Below are positions 40,064-49,096 of a DNA stretch of 64,000 bases, piece after piece (the stretch's first letter is position 1; every line of letters starts with the position of its first letter). This stretch comes from Moraxella porci DSM 25326 (GTDB lineage: Bacteria > Pseudomonadota > Gammaproteobacteria > Pseudomonadales > Moraxellaceae), in the NCBI RefSeq assembly GCF_002014855.1, contig NZ_MUYV01000005.1, positions 62,001 through 126,000 on the forward strand, written 5' to 3'. Position numbers and translations under genes: made by a program. A model generated the notes under the pieces. It was not told the DNA's origin. It saw nothing but the letters and a program-made list of their open reading frames with translations, and made no database searches.

Positions 40064-40215
40064 GCATTCACTATCAAGGACATAAATCTGATTTTGTTCA
40101 CACGGTTATTGGTCTTAATTGGTACAGCAGGCTATGTACCGCACACTATTGCTTAGATGGGTTTTTGATGGTGTGTTGTATGCACCATGCTGACCTTTAT
40201 AAAAAAGCCCTGTGA
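40060..40215 (+). pseudogene. third toxin-tail copy, truncated and fused to REP-like DNA
   Basis: A 51-codon frame: the first 20 residues (MSIHYQGHKSDFVHTVIGLN) copy the toxin tail, then the homology stops and the frame reads through a REP-like element and the yciB terminator. This is a broken end of the array. Confidence 0.7.
40129..40190. repeat. REP-like palindromic element A
   Basis: Contains the 17-base core GGTGTGTTGTATGCACC (40170-40186) of the form GGTGYRY-NNN-RYRCACC, plus a degraded inverted arm to the left. It starts about ten bases after homology to the toxin tail ends. Confidence 0.6.
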
Positions 40216-40232
40216 TTGGCGTATCACAGGGC
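40201..40232 (-). terminator. terminator of yciB
   Basis: GCCCTGTGAT (40207-40216) pairs with ATCACAGGGC (40223-40232). On the minus strand it is followed by six T (40206-40201). Confidence 0.88.
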
Positions 40233-40238
40233 ATCTGA

Positions 40239-40853
40239 TTATTGAATATCTTTGCGGATATGACGCCGCAAGCTAAAAAACATCACCGCAATAAAGCCAA
40301 ACATCACAATCATATCACCAAAGGCGGTAAATTCGCCCCAGTATTTGCCATCTGCAAAGACAAAGGCAAAAAATGCGTGCAAACCTGCCATCGTGCCAAA
40401 CATCGCCACCCAAGCCAGATTGAGCCGCTGCCAGCCTGCGTGTGTCAGATCAAATACAGGCTCAAACAGACGCTTGATGATCGGGCTTTTGTCTTTGGTA
40501 AATAAGGGCGAGATCAGTAGGCCGATGGCAAAGGCGGCATTGATCAGCACTGCTTTTAGCATGATATAAAACGCATCACTGAGCGCCAAAGTGATGCCGC
40601 CAAACACCACGGTCATCAATAGCACGAACCATTGCTGCTTTTCTAGGCGAAATTTTTGGCTGATAAATAAATAACCATAAACCGCGATGGTGGCAGCGAT
40701 CAGACCTGCGGTGGCGACCAGAATGTGGTTATTATCTGCGCCACCTGATGCGCCGATCAGCTGTAGGATCGGATGGTTGCTGTCAGTGGGTTCGGTGGTC
40801 TTGTATAACACAAAAAATAAAATCAGCGGAATGTAGTCAAATAAAGCTTTCAT
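40239..40853 (-). CDS. yciB: inner-membrane-spanning protein YciB (septation protein A family)
   Basis: A 204-residue protein with five to six membrane segments. The start MKALFDYIPLILFFVLYK and the C-terminal part WVAMFGTMAGLHAFFAFVF match the YciB/IspZ family, linked to cell-envelope integrity and septation. It is longer than the E. coli protein by a 20-residue loop (TEPTDSNHPILQLIGASGG). It lies downstream of lon but has its own terminator; lon ends with a separate one at 40909-40942. Confidence 0.88.
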   Translation of the reverse strand: MKALFDYIPLILFFVLYKTTEPTDSNHPILQLIGASGGADNNHILVATAGLIAATIAVYGYLFISQKFRLEKQQWFVLLMTVVFGGITLALSDAFYIMLKAVLINAAFAIGLLISPLFTKDKSPIIKRLFEPVFDLTHAGWQRLNLAWVAMFGTMAGLHAFFAFVFADGKYWGEFTAFGDMIVMFGFIAVMFFSLRRHIRKDIQ

Positions 40854-40908
40854 GGATCGATGTCAATACAAAATGGGAAGAGGTTGCAAATAAAAGCGCA
40901 CAGCAGTC

Positions 40909-40942
40909 AAAAAACCTTGCCAAGATGTGTGTCTTGGCAAGG
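40909..40942 (-). terminator. terminator of lon
   Basis: CCTTGCCAAGA (40915-40925) and TCTTGGCAAGG (40932-40942) form an 11-bp stem; on the minus strand six T follow. Confidence 0.9.
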
Positions 40943-40948
40943 CGTGGA

Positions 40949-43372
40949 TCAGCTGATGGCTTGTTCTTTGGCTGCGTCATGCGTGATGACCTTTGGCGGG
41001 ATAGGGCGAAGTTTTTCGACCAAAGCCGCTGCCAGCACTTCATCAATACTCTCAACTGGTGTGATGATCAGACCTTCTTTGACATTGTCAGGAATCTCTG
41101 CCAAATCACGCTCGTTTGACTTAGGAATCAGTACTTGCTTGATGCCACCACGGTGAGCAGCCAGCAGTTTTTCTTTTAGGCCGCCGATACGCAGTACCTT
41201 GCCACGCAAAGTCACTTCACCAGTCATGGCGATATCTGCACGGATGGCGATACCTGTCATGGCTGAGACGATGGCTGTGGTCAGGGCGATACCTGCTGAT
41301 GGGCCATCTTTTGGTGTCGCACCTTCTGGCATGTGGATGTGCAAATCCGTGTTTTTGAATTTTTCATAATCAATGCCAAAGCGTTCGCCACCTGCACGCA
41401 CGACACTCATCGCAGCACGGATAGACTCTTTCATCACATCACCCAGCGATCCTGTGAATACCAGCTCACCTTTGCCTTGCATGGTCGCAGATTCGATGGT
41501 CAATAGCTCACCGCCCACTGATGTCCAAGCCAGACCCGTGATACGACCAACTTCAGGTTCTTGTTCAGCCAGACCATAATCAAATGGTTTGACACCCAAG
41601 AAGTCACTGATGTTATCATCTGTCACGGCAACGGTATCAAACTTCACGCCTTTTTTGGGCTTGATGCCGTGCGTTTCGACTTGAGAGCGGACAGCTTTAC
41701 GGCTGATTTTATTGATTTCACGCTCAAGATTACGCACGCCAGCTTCACGAGTATAATGGCGGATAATGCTCGTTACCGCATCATCGGTGATGTCAAGCTC
41801 ATCTTTGCCCAGACCGTTTTGTTCCAGTGCTTTTGGGATCAGATAATTATTGGCAATCGCCAGTTTCTCATCTTCGGTATAGCCTGGCAGGCGAATCACT
41901 TCCATACGATCCAGTAGCGCTGGTGGGATATTCATACTATTGGCAGTACAGATGAACATCACCTGAGACAGATCCAAATCCAGATCCAGATAATGATCAT
42001 TGAACGATTTATTCTGTGATGGATCAAGTACTTCTAGTAGGGCAGAGGCTGGATCGCCACGGAAGTCTTGTGCCATTTTGTCAATTTCATCGAGCAAAAA
42101 TAGCGGGTTTTTAACTTCGACTTTTGATAATGACTGCACAATCTTACCTGGCATCGCCCCGATATAGGTGCGGCGATGACCACGGATTTCTGCTTCGTCA
42201 CGCACGCCACCCAGCGCCATACGCACAAACTTACGGCCTGTGGCACGAGCGATGCTCTCACCCAGTGAAGTCTTACCCACACCTGGAGGACCGACGAGGC
42301 ACAGGATCGGGCCACGGATCTGCTTGACGCGAGATTGTACCGCTAGGTATTCTAAGATGCGATCTTTGACATCATCGAGACCGTAGTGGTCCTTATCCAG
42401 TGTTTCTTTGGCTTTTTCAAGGTTGATGGAGACCTTGCTCGCCTTATTCCACGGCGTATCTAGGATCCACTCGACATAGCCACGCACCACAGCAGCCTCA
42501 GAAGATGAGGCAGGCATTTGTTTGAGCTTTTTAAATTCGCTTTCGGCTTTTTTGCGGACATCATCAGGCAGATCAGCGGCTTTTAGGCGATTTTCAAGTT
42601 CAGTATCGTCATCATCAGCACCATTATTGAGATCTGACAGCTCGTTTTTGATGGCTTTCATTTTCTCATTTAAGAAATATTCGCGCTGATTATTTTCCAT
42701 CTGCTTACGCACAGTGTCTTGCAGTTCGCTTTCAAGGCTGCGCTCAGCTTTGGTGTTGGTGAAGTATTCGCTGAGCGTCGCAAAATGCGTAGTGACATCG
42801 CCTGATTCGAGCAGTGCTTGTTTTTTGTCCAGCGGAATTTGGGTGCGTGTCGCGATAAAGTAAATCAGCTCAAGCAGATCATCAATGTTGGATGCGACGC
42901 GTACCAGCTCACGGAAGTTGCGCAGGTTATGCTCGGCGTATTCGGTGAACAGCTCAAGCAGCACCGATTTTTGGGCTTTGATTTCATCATCGCCGAGCTC
43001 AAGCTTAATATCAGCAGCCTCAAAGCTAACTTGTAGGCTGCCTTGATCATCCTGCTCATTGATCTCACCGACTTTTACGCGCTCTAGACCTTCGATCAGT
43101 ACCTTTAGGCACTTATCATCAGAGTCATGCGGCATGGTGCTGACGATGCGGCAGCGCGTACCAAATTGATATAGGTCATCGACATTGATCTCTTCGGCCA
43201 ATGAGTCTTTTTGGGAGACGACGATCAGCTCGCCATCATAGGCATCTTGGGCAAGCTCTATGGCTTTGATGGACTGCTCACGGCCGACAAATAGGGCGAT
43301 CTGCATGTGTGGATAGACGATCACATCACGCACCGCCAATAGGGGTAAGGTTTGTAAGGATTTTTTGCTCAT
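40949..43372 (-). CDS. lon: ATP-dependent protease Lon
   Basis: Cytosolic AAA+ serine protease that degrades misfolded and regulatory proteins. The 807-residue product has the N-terminal LAN domain (LPLLAVRDVIVYPHM), Walker A GPPGVGKTSL, Walker B FLLDEIDKM, and the protease domain with the Ser-Lys dyad at Ser692 (KDGPSAGIA) and Lys735 (GGLKEKLLAAHRGG). Length is slightly above E. coli Lon. AAGGAAA precedes the ATG. A sigma32-like promoter lies upstream. Confidence 0.97.
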   Translation of the reverse strand: MSKKSLQTLPLLAVRDVIVYPHMQIALFVGREQSIKAIELAQDAYDGELIVVSQKDSLAEEINVDDLYQFGTRCRIVSTMPHDSDDKCLKVLIEGLERVKVGEINEQDDQGSLQVSFEAADIKLELGDDEIKAQKSVLLELFTEYAEHNLRNFRELVRVASNIDDLLELIYFIATRTQIPLDKKQALLESGDVTTHFATLSEYFTNTKAERSLESELQDTVRKQMENNQREYFLNEKMKAIKNELSDLNNGADDDDTELENRLKAADLPDDVRKKAESEFKKLKQMPASSSEAAVVRGYVEWILDTPWNKASKVSINLEKAKETLDKDHYGLDDVKDRILEYLAVQSRVKQIRGPILCLVGPPGVGKTSLGESIARATGRKFVRMALGGVRDEAEIRGHRRTYIGAMPGKIVQSLSKVEVKNPLFLLDEIDKMAQDFRGDPASALLEVLDPSQNKSFNDHYLDLDLDLSQVMFICTANSMNIPPALLDRMEVIRLPGYTEDEKLAIANNYLIPKALEQNGLGKDELDITDDAVTSIIRHYTREAGVRNLEREINKISRKAVRSQVETHGIKPKKGVKFDTVAVTDDNISDFLGVKPFDYGLAEQEPEVGRITGLAWTSVGGELLTIESATMQGKGELVFTGSLGDVMKESIRAAMSVVRAGGERFGIDYEKFKNTDLHIHMPEGATPKDGPSAGIALTTAIVSAMTGIAIRADIAMTGEVTLRGKVLRIGGLKEKLLAAHRGGIKQVLIPKSNERDLAEIPDNVKEGLIITPVESIDEVLAAALVEKLRPIPPKVITHDAAKEQAIS

Positions 43373-43404
43373 CGTTGTTGTTTCCTTATAAAAGTGATGG
43401 GTGG

Positions 43405-43434
43405 TTTATGGTGGTGCTGTGGATAAATTACAAG
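43405..43434 (-). promoter_or_regulatory. possible heat-shock (RpoH) promoter of lon
   Basis: On the minus strand CTTGTAA (43434-43428) is followed after 14 bases by CACCATAAA (43413-43405), resembling the sigma32 pattern CTTGAAA and CCCCATnT. It lies 33 bases before the lon ATG. Confidence 0.4.
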
Positions 43435-43663
43435 TCAATGACGCTGAAATTCGCGTAATTTTTGGGTTATGATAAGGTCTATTTTAATAAAATCTTGCCA
43501 TAATGTTGCTGCATTGAAATTGTATAGATAAATTAATTCAATAAGTGATTGATTCTAAATATGATTTTATCAAATTAACCTTGGTTAAATGCGGTATAAT
43601 AACGCACGAAAAATAACGCCAACTTTGCGCATGCGATTTTGGCATATCAATAAATAGGTGACT

Positions 43664-44977
43664 ATGATGAATGCTGTATTACTTGCGGTCATTGTGATGG
43701 TGGGACTGTCGCTGGCTCGTGTCCATGTCGTACTAAGCTTGGTGATTGGTGCGCTCGTTGGCGGTGTCGTGGCAGGGATGTCGGTGGCTGATACCTTGAC
43801 AGCGTTTCAAGGTGGCATCAAAAATGGCGCTGAGATTGCGCTGTCTTATGCGATGCTTGGGGCATTTGCGATGGCGATCGCGCACTCTGGCTTGCCGCAG
43901 ATGATCGCTGATAAGCTGATCGTCAAGGTCAGTCATACCGATGGGGCGACTCAACTAAAATGGCTGTTGTTTGCGATTTTGGTGGTGATGGCGATGATGT
44001 CGCAGAACATTGTGCCGATTCACATTGCTTTTATTCCGCTGATTGTGCCGCCATTACTATTGGTGATGAATCGCCTACGGCTTGATCGTCGTGCGGTGGC
44101 GTGTATTTTGACCTTTGGTTTGGTCAATACTTATATGTTTATCCCGTATGGCTTTGGTGATATTTTCTTAAATCAGATTATTCTAAAAAATGTCAATGAC
44201 GCTGGTATGGCGACGGGCGATATCTCGATGATGCAGACCATGACGATTCCTGCGATGGGGATGTTATTGGGTTTGATCATTGCTGTGTTTGTGACTTATC
44301 GTAAGCCACGAGCCTATCGGGATATTGAGATTGCCAAAGAAGCACCCGCCAAAGTGGTCAGCGGCTATGATGTGGCGGTGGCTGTCGGGGCGATTTTGAT
44401 GGCATTGGGCGCACAGCTGATGACAGACTCACTGCTGATTGGCTCGCTTGTTGGCTTTGCGGTGTTTATGGCGACCGGTGTGGTCAAATGGCGTGAGGCC
44501 AATGATGTCTTTAATGACGGCATCAAAATGATGGCGATGATTGGCTTTATCATGATCTGCGCCCAAGGCTTTGCCGAAGCGATGAAAGCCACAGGGCAGA
44601 TTGATGCTTTGGTGGATGGCGCGATGCAGCTATTTGGCGGTAACAAAGCAATGGCGGCATTGGCGATGCTGATCGTTGGCTTGGTTGTGACTTTGGGCAT
44701 TGGCTCGTCATTTTCAACGGTGCCAATCATCGCCACCATCTATGTGCCACTATGCATGGCGATGGGCTTTAGCGTACCTGCGACAGTGGCTTTGGTTGCG
44801 ACCGCAGGCGTGTTGGGTGATGCTGGCTCACCGGCGTCAGATTCGACACTGGGCCCGACGATGGGACTGGATGCCGATGGTCAGCATGATCATATCAAAG
44901 ACAGCGTGATCCCGACCTTTATTCACTATAATATTCCGCTGATTATTTTTGGTTGGATCGCGGCGATGGTGTTGTGA
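43664..44977 (+). CDS. Na+/H+ antiporter family protein (NhaC-like)
   Basis: A 437-residue protein with about 11-12 membrane segments. Patterns such as GGIKNGAEIALSYAMLGAFA, MSQNIVPIHIAFIPLIVPPL and the late GDAGSPASDSTLGPTMGLD resemble the Na+/H+ antiporter families grouped around YuiF and HI_0325. Ion specificity cannot be told. ATG 43664 is used, with AGGTG upstream; ATG 43667 is equally possible and the frame opens at GTG 43658. A single gene with its own terminator. Confidence 0.82.
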   Translation: MMNAVLLAVIVMVGLSLARVHVVLSLVIGALVGGVVAGMSVADTLTAFQGGIKNGAEIALSYAMLGAFAMAIAHSGLPQMIADKLIVKVSHTDGATQLKWLLFAILVVMAMMSQNIVPIHIAFIPLIVPPLLLVMNRLRLDRRAVACILTFGLVNTYMFIPYGFGDIFLNQIILKNVNDAGMATGDISMMQTMTIPAMGMLLGLIIAVFVTYRKPRAYRDIEIAKEAPAKVVSGYDVAVAVGAILMALGAQLMTDSLLIGSLVGFAVFMATGVVKWREANDVFNDGIKMMAMIGFIMICAQGFAEAMKATGQIDALVDGAMQLFGGNKAMAALAMLIVGLVVTLGIGSSFSTVPIIATIYVPLCMAMGFSVPATVALVATAGVLGDAGSPASDSTLGPTMGLDADGQHDHIKDSVIPTFIHYNIPLIIFGWIAAMVL

Positions 44978-45017
44978 TTGGCTGCTAATTTGTGATTTGC
45001 CAATGAATGCTCAATCA

Positions 45018-45052
45018 AATAAGGCTGAAATTTGTTTTCAGCCTTATTTTTA
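45018..45052 (+). terminator. terminator after the antiporter gene
   Basis: AATAAGGCTGAAA (45018-45030) pairs with TTTCAGCCTTATT (45036-45048), followed by T. It lies between convergent genes. Confidence 0.88.
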
Positions 45053-45074
45053 TAGATTTTAATGAATGGGTGAA

Positions 45075-46925
45075 TCAGTCATCACTTTGACCAAGATAAG
45101 TGCCACGCTTAGGCTGCCAATTAATCTCTTCACCACGCATGAGCTGATCAATCATCACCTTGGTATCGGCACGATGCTCGTTTAAGAGGCTGATCATGTG
45201 TGTGTTCTTATAGCGACCGATATTAGGATCATAAGTTGCGGCAGCATTTGCCACGCCATCACGATCTCGGTGATGATACAGATGGGCGATACGCTCAGCG
45301 ATGTCGCTATCCATGCCTAAGATTTCAAGGCCAGTCTTGGCACTGCGTACCGCTGAATCAAAGGTCTCACGAATCACCGCATTGGCACCAGCGTGATGCA
45401 GCTGATAGGCGTGAATACGGTCATAGGCACGAGCAACGATGGGCAGCGTCGGATAATCATGGCGAAGATGCTTGACGATGCTGGAAGCTTTTTGGGGATC
45501 ATTGATGGCAACAACCACGAGTTTTGCTTTGGCGACCCCTGCCATCTCAAGCAAATCAAAACGGGTGGCATCGCCATAATAGGTTTTGACACCAAGACTT
45601 GCCAAGCCATCAACATGATCAGCATCACTATCGATCAGGGTCGTCTGATAGCCACAAGCGGTCATCACGCCATTGACCACTTGTCCATATCTGCCATGAC
45701 CTAGGATGATGATTGGGTTTTCTTCATCGATATGATCGCTATCACGAGTGCCATCATTGGTTTTGCGACTGGTGAATTTACCATGAATCACCAAAAACAG
45801 CGGTGTCAGCACCATCGACAGCACGACAATCGCAGTCAGATTGGCGTGTGTGGTGGCATCGATGACCGACTGCGTCGCAGCAGCTGAGAACAACACAAAG
45901 GCAAATTCGCCCCCTTGAGCCATCATGACCGCGCGCTCGGTGGCGATGGCATGGTCGGATTTGGTCAGGCGAGCTACTACATAAATCCAAATGCCTTTGG
46001 TCGCCATCAGTGCAATCACGCCCAGCGTGATCAGTTGCCAGTTATTCGCCACCACCGACAAATCCAGTGCCATGCCGACGCCTAAGAAAAACAAACCTAA
46101 GAGCAATCCACGAAACGGCTCAATATCCGCTTCTAGCTGATGGCGAAAGCTGGACTCAGATAATAGCACACCTGCGACAAACGCCCCCATCGCCATCGAC
46201 AGTCCGCCAAGCTCCATCAATAATGCCGAGCCAAGCACCACCAGCAGGGCGGCAGCGGTCATGATTTCACGCACGCCAGTTTTGGCAAGTATCTTAAACA
46301 AAGGATTAATCAGTACACGACCAGCAAAAAACAGTGCCAGCAATGAACCAATCGCCACCAAAATCGACTGCCAAGCAGGGGTCTCACTCGTATGCACCAC
46401 AGGTGACAAGAATGCCACAATGGCAAGCAGTGGCACGATGAGCAAATCTTCAAACAGCAAAATTGACACCATGCTTTGACCTTTGGCGGTGCCAAGCTCA
46501 TTATTCTCACCAAGACTTGACATGACAATGGCTGTCGAGGTCAGCACAAAGCCTGCCGCACCGATGAACGCCACTTGCCATGATGCACCAAAGAGCATAA
46601 TCACCGCGGTCATCAAAGCAGTTGCACCCAGAACCTGTAGCGAACCTAGTCCAAAAATCTGCCGACGCAGACCCCATAGATGTGCTGGCTGCATCTCAAG
46701 CCCAATGATGAATAAGAACATCACCACACCAAGCTCTGCCACATGAATGATGGTCTGCGGATCGGTAAATATCCCCAAGCCAAACGGGCCAATCAACAGA
46801 CCGCCTGCCAGATACCCAAGTACAGAGCCTAAGCCAATTTTGCGAAAAATCGGTACCGCAATCACCGCAGCGCCCAATAAGGTCACCACTTTGATCAACT
46901 CACCTGCCATGCCTGCTTCGGCCAT
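45075..46925 (-). CDS. Kef-type K+/H+ antiporter (CPA2) with TrkA-N domain
   Basis: A 616-residue membrane protein. The first about 385 residues are a 12-13-segment CPA2 exchanger (GSVLGYLAGGLLIGPFGLGI, FLFIIGLEMQP, GAFVAGVLLSES). The rest is a cytosolic RCK/TrkA-N domain beginning IILGHGRYGQVV, a dinucleotide-binding fold, with GDATRFDLLEMAG and VVVAINDP. This is the KefB/KefC organisation, used for K+ efflux in electrophile or pH stress. No KefF/KefG ancillary oxidoreductase gene is beside it. corA lies upstream on the same strand, 150 bases away. Confidence 0.9.
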   Translation of the reverse strand: MAEAGMAGELIKVVTLLGAAVIAVPIFRKIGLGSVLGYLAGGLLIGPFGLGIFTDPQTIIHVAELGVVMFLFIIGLEMQPAHLWGLRRQIFGLGSLQVLGATALMTAVIMLFGASWQVAFIGAAGFVLTSTAIVMSSLGENNELGTAKGQSMVSILLFEDLLIVPLLAIVAFLSPVVHTSETPAWQSILVAIGSLLALFFAGRVLINPLFKILAKTGVREIMTAAALLVVLGSALLMELGGLSMAMGAFVAGVLLSESSFRHQLEADIEPFRGLLLGLFFLGVGMALDLSVVANNWQLITLGVIALMATKGIWIYVVARLTKSDHAIATERAVMMAQGGEFAFVLFSAAATQSVIDATTHANLTAIVVLSMVLTPLFLVIHGKFTSRKTNDGTRDSDHIDEENPIIILGHGRYGQVVNGVMTACGYQTTLIDSDADHVDGLASLGVKTYYGDATRFDLLEMAGVAKAKLVVVAINDPQKASSIVKHLRHDYPTLPIVARAYDRIHAYQLHHAGANAVIRETFDSAVRSAKTGLEILGMDSDIAERIAHLYHHRDRDGVANAAATYDPNIGRYKNTHMISLLNEHRADTKVMIDQLMRGEEINWQPKRGTYLGQSDD

Positions 46926-47075
46926 AGTTCACCTTTAATGTTAAAAAATAGTACAATAACAACGAAAAAGACAGCATTCATCTCATGCTGTCATCTTAAC
47001 TAAAAACCTAATGGCTGACCAATAGTATCAGAAAAAATAAGAAAATCTGATGAAATCATTAATAATTATAATAAA

Positions 47076-48389
47076 TTATAACCAGCCAGCTTTTCTAAAT
47101 TTAGAATATAAATACAAACACACAGCAATCACCGCACCCAGCACGATAAAATAGCCGTATTTGTAGTGTAATTCAGGCATAAAATCAAAGTTCATCCCAT
47201 AGATGCCTGCCACCGCCGTCGGCACCGCAGCGATACCTGCCCAAGCAGCCAGCTTACGCACGACATCGTTCTGCCCCATTGTTACCATCGCCATGTAGGT
47301 ATCCATCGCCACCGACAGCATTTCGTTTAGACCATTGACCGCGTCGATCGAGCGTAATAAGTGGTCATTGACATCGCGAAAATATGGCTTGGCAGCGGCA
47401 GGGAAGGCAGCAACCAACTCATTTTTTTTGTGGTTGATAAAGAAATTACACACATCTTGCACGGGCAAAATCACCGCGCGCATATGGACAAGTTGTGATT
47501 TTAATTCGTACAGGCTTTTGAGTGTTGATTTGCTAAATTCATGCGAGAAAATGTTGCGTTCTTGTTCGCGCAAGTAGTTGCCCAAGCGGTCAGTAATCGG
47601 CAGGTAGTTATCGACGATAAAGTCCAAAATCGCATGCAGCACGAAGATCGGGCCAAGACGCAGTTTCTCAGGACGGCGATGGCAATGCTCACGCACTGGG
47701 CTGTATGAGTTGGATGCACCGCGACGCACGCTGATGATGAAATTTTTGCCCATAAAAATCGCTGTCGTACCATAGCGGATTTGATTGTCTTCAAGCTTGG
47801 CGGTACGCACGACCACGAAAATGGTATCATTGCCATAGCTTTCGACTTTTGGGCGTTGGTGGTCAGCAAAGGCATCTTCAAGCGCCAGTTCGTGTAGATC
47901 AAAGGCATCTTGGACTTCTTTGACGGTCTCAAGGCTTGGGTCGTATAGCCCAAGCCAAATAAACTGGTTGTTGTTAGTCAATGCACGGCTAACATCTTCG
48001 ATTGCCAAAGGCTCAATCGGTGCGCCTGTTTTACGAGAATATGAGTAGCAGATGATGGTTTCGTTATCCCCTGATTGCTCAATGTCTTCAAAACGATCGG
48101 CATCAGGGTCATAGACAGTCATCGTCTCGATGGTGTCTTCGAGCGTGGCATCAGAGTCGCCATAGATATAGCTGTCGTGCGTGTCATGGAAGGTTTCGGC
48201 AGATTTTGGTTCGGCTTCGTCTAGGTTGTCATCATCTTCTTGTTCGCCTTCATTATCAAGCCACTCTTCATGTTGTTCGTCATCTTGCCCATCAGTGGCA
48301 GGCTCAAACAGTTCGGCTTGAGCAGGCGTGTAAGGCTTGGCGGTCTCGCTTGGGGTGCGGTCTGTGTCTTTTTCGTGCTGTTGAGTCAT
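47076..48389 (-). CDS. corA: magnesium/cobalt transporter CorA with long acidic N-terminus
   Basis: CorA is a pentameric divalent-cation channel. The C-terminus carries the signature GIYGMNFDF between two membrane segments (about residues 380-400 and 412-430). The cytosolic funnel domain (about 110-375) is normal. The first about 105 residues are an unusual Asp/Glu-rich extension (DGQDDEQHEEWLDNEGEQED and more) not in E. coli CorA. ATG 48389 is preferred because AAGGGG lies seven bases upstream; the frame continues to 48410. Confidence 0.93.
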   Translation of the reverse strand: MTQQHEKDTDRTPSETAKPYTPAQAELFEPATDGQDDEQHEEWLDNEGEQEDDDNLDEAEPKSAETFHDTHDSYIYGDSDATLEDTIETMTVYDPDADRFEDIEQSGDNETIICYSYSRKTGAPIEPLAIEDVSRALTNNNQFIWLGLYDPSLETVKEVQDAFDLHELALEDAFADHQRPKVESYGNDTIFVVVRTAKLEDNQIRYGTTAIFMGKNFIISVRRGASNSYSPVREHCHRRPEKLRLGPIFVLHAILDFIVDNYLPITDRLGNYLREQERNIFSHEFSKSTLKSLYELKSQLVHMRAVILPVQDVCNFFINHKKNELVAAFPAAAKPYFRDVNDHLLRSIDAVNGLNEMLSVAMDTYMAMVTMGQNDVVRKLAAWAGIAAVPTAVAGIYGMNFDFMPELHYKYGYFIVLGAVIAVCLYLYSKFRKAGWL

Positions 48390-48546
48390 CGCAAGGCCCC
48401 TTAAATTCAATCGCCAAAATCTGCTTAAAAGTGAACATTATAGCAACATTTTTGGCTGATTTCATCTGTTTTGATAATTAATCCGATACGCAAAATGGGA
48501 GTTGGCGTATAATATTGGGATAAGTACAATGGGTGTATATTATGCT

Positions 48547-48573
48547 GATGGTGTGTGGTATGTACCCTATGCC
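48547..48573. repeat. REP-like palindromic element B
   Basis: One arm only, core GGTGTGTGGTATGTACC (48550-48566), 38 bases before the AT-rich gene at 48604. Confidence 0.55.
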
Positions 48574-48603
48574 TACTGATAAAACAACTAAGAGAGGCGA
48601 AAT

Positions 48604-49092
48604 ATGAACAATCTAAATGCAGAAAAAATCATCAAAGCAAAGTCTTTAATACAAGAATTATTAAATGCTGAAAGTTCAGAAGATAGAGAGAATGATATTA
48701 TGCTTGAATTGGATGACATATTGCCAGACCCAAAATGGAGTGGTTATATCTTTTGGAGCAACGACTATTACACAGAAGAAAATGGACTAGATTATGAAAA
48801 ATTTTTCCAAAAAATAGAAGAATACGAACTTTCTGATGAGTATAAGCGAAATAAATATATTATCTCGTTGGTCAATGATTTATTAAATAAAAATTTTAAC
48901 AACAAATTGGAAATGGATATTGTTAATGAGCTTCGCAAGTTAATCCCAAATGAAGATTGGATTGATTGCCTATTTGTCAGCAAATCTTGTTTTTTAGAAA
49001 ATGGACAGCTTGATGAAAAAGAATTTTTGAAATCCATGGGATTGATTGATTTTGATGAATCTAGCCTAGTATTTCATTTTGAGCATGATTAA
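48604..49092 (+). CDS. AT-rich protein with an internal duplication, candidate immunity protein
   Basis: A 162-residue acidic protein, strongly AT-rich compared with the host. It is built of two related halves: LIQELLNAE...LELDDILPDPKWSGYIFWSND...GLDYEKFFQKI (about residues 16-75) and LVNDLLNKN...ELRKLIPNEDWIDCLFVSKS...QLDEKEFLKSM (about 89-147), each a helical pair followed by a P-(D/N)-x-x-W motif. It has GAGAGG upstream. The position among toxin fragments and REP-like elements suggests an immunity protein; no family is recognised, so function is unknown. Confidence 0.65.
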   Translation: MNNLNAEKIIKAKSLIQELLNAESSEDRENDIMLELDDILPDPKWSGYIFWSNDYYTEENGLDYEKFFQKIEEYELSDEYKRNKYIISLVNDLLNKNFNNKLEMDIVNELRKLIPNEDWIDCLFVSKSCFLENGQLDEKEFLKSMGLIDFDESSLVFHFEHD

Positions 49093-49096
49093 GCCT

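Larger units (their letters stand above)
38790..40119 (+). repeat. tandem array of toxin-tail + lipoprotein units
   Basis: Unit 1 runs 38790-39413 (624 bases), unit 2 39414-40059 (646 bases), unit 3 from 40060 is cut off after about 60 bases. Each unit begins ATGA(G/C)CAT(T/C)CA, encodes a toxin tail, then a lipoprotein ending in GVCHRYPDSS and CQARQKNPK. Units 1 and 3 share an uninterrupted identical 39 bases (38811-38849 and 40081-40119). The sequence before each boundary is similar (CAAAAA...ATC...ATGA), suggesting recombination at short homology. Confidence 0.8.
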
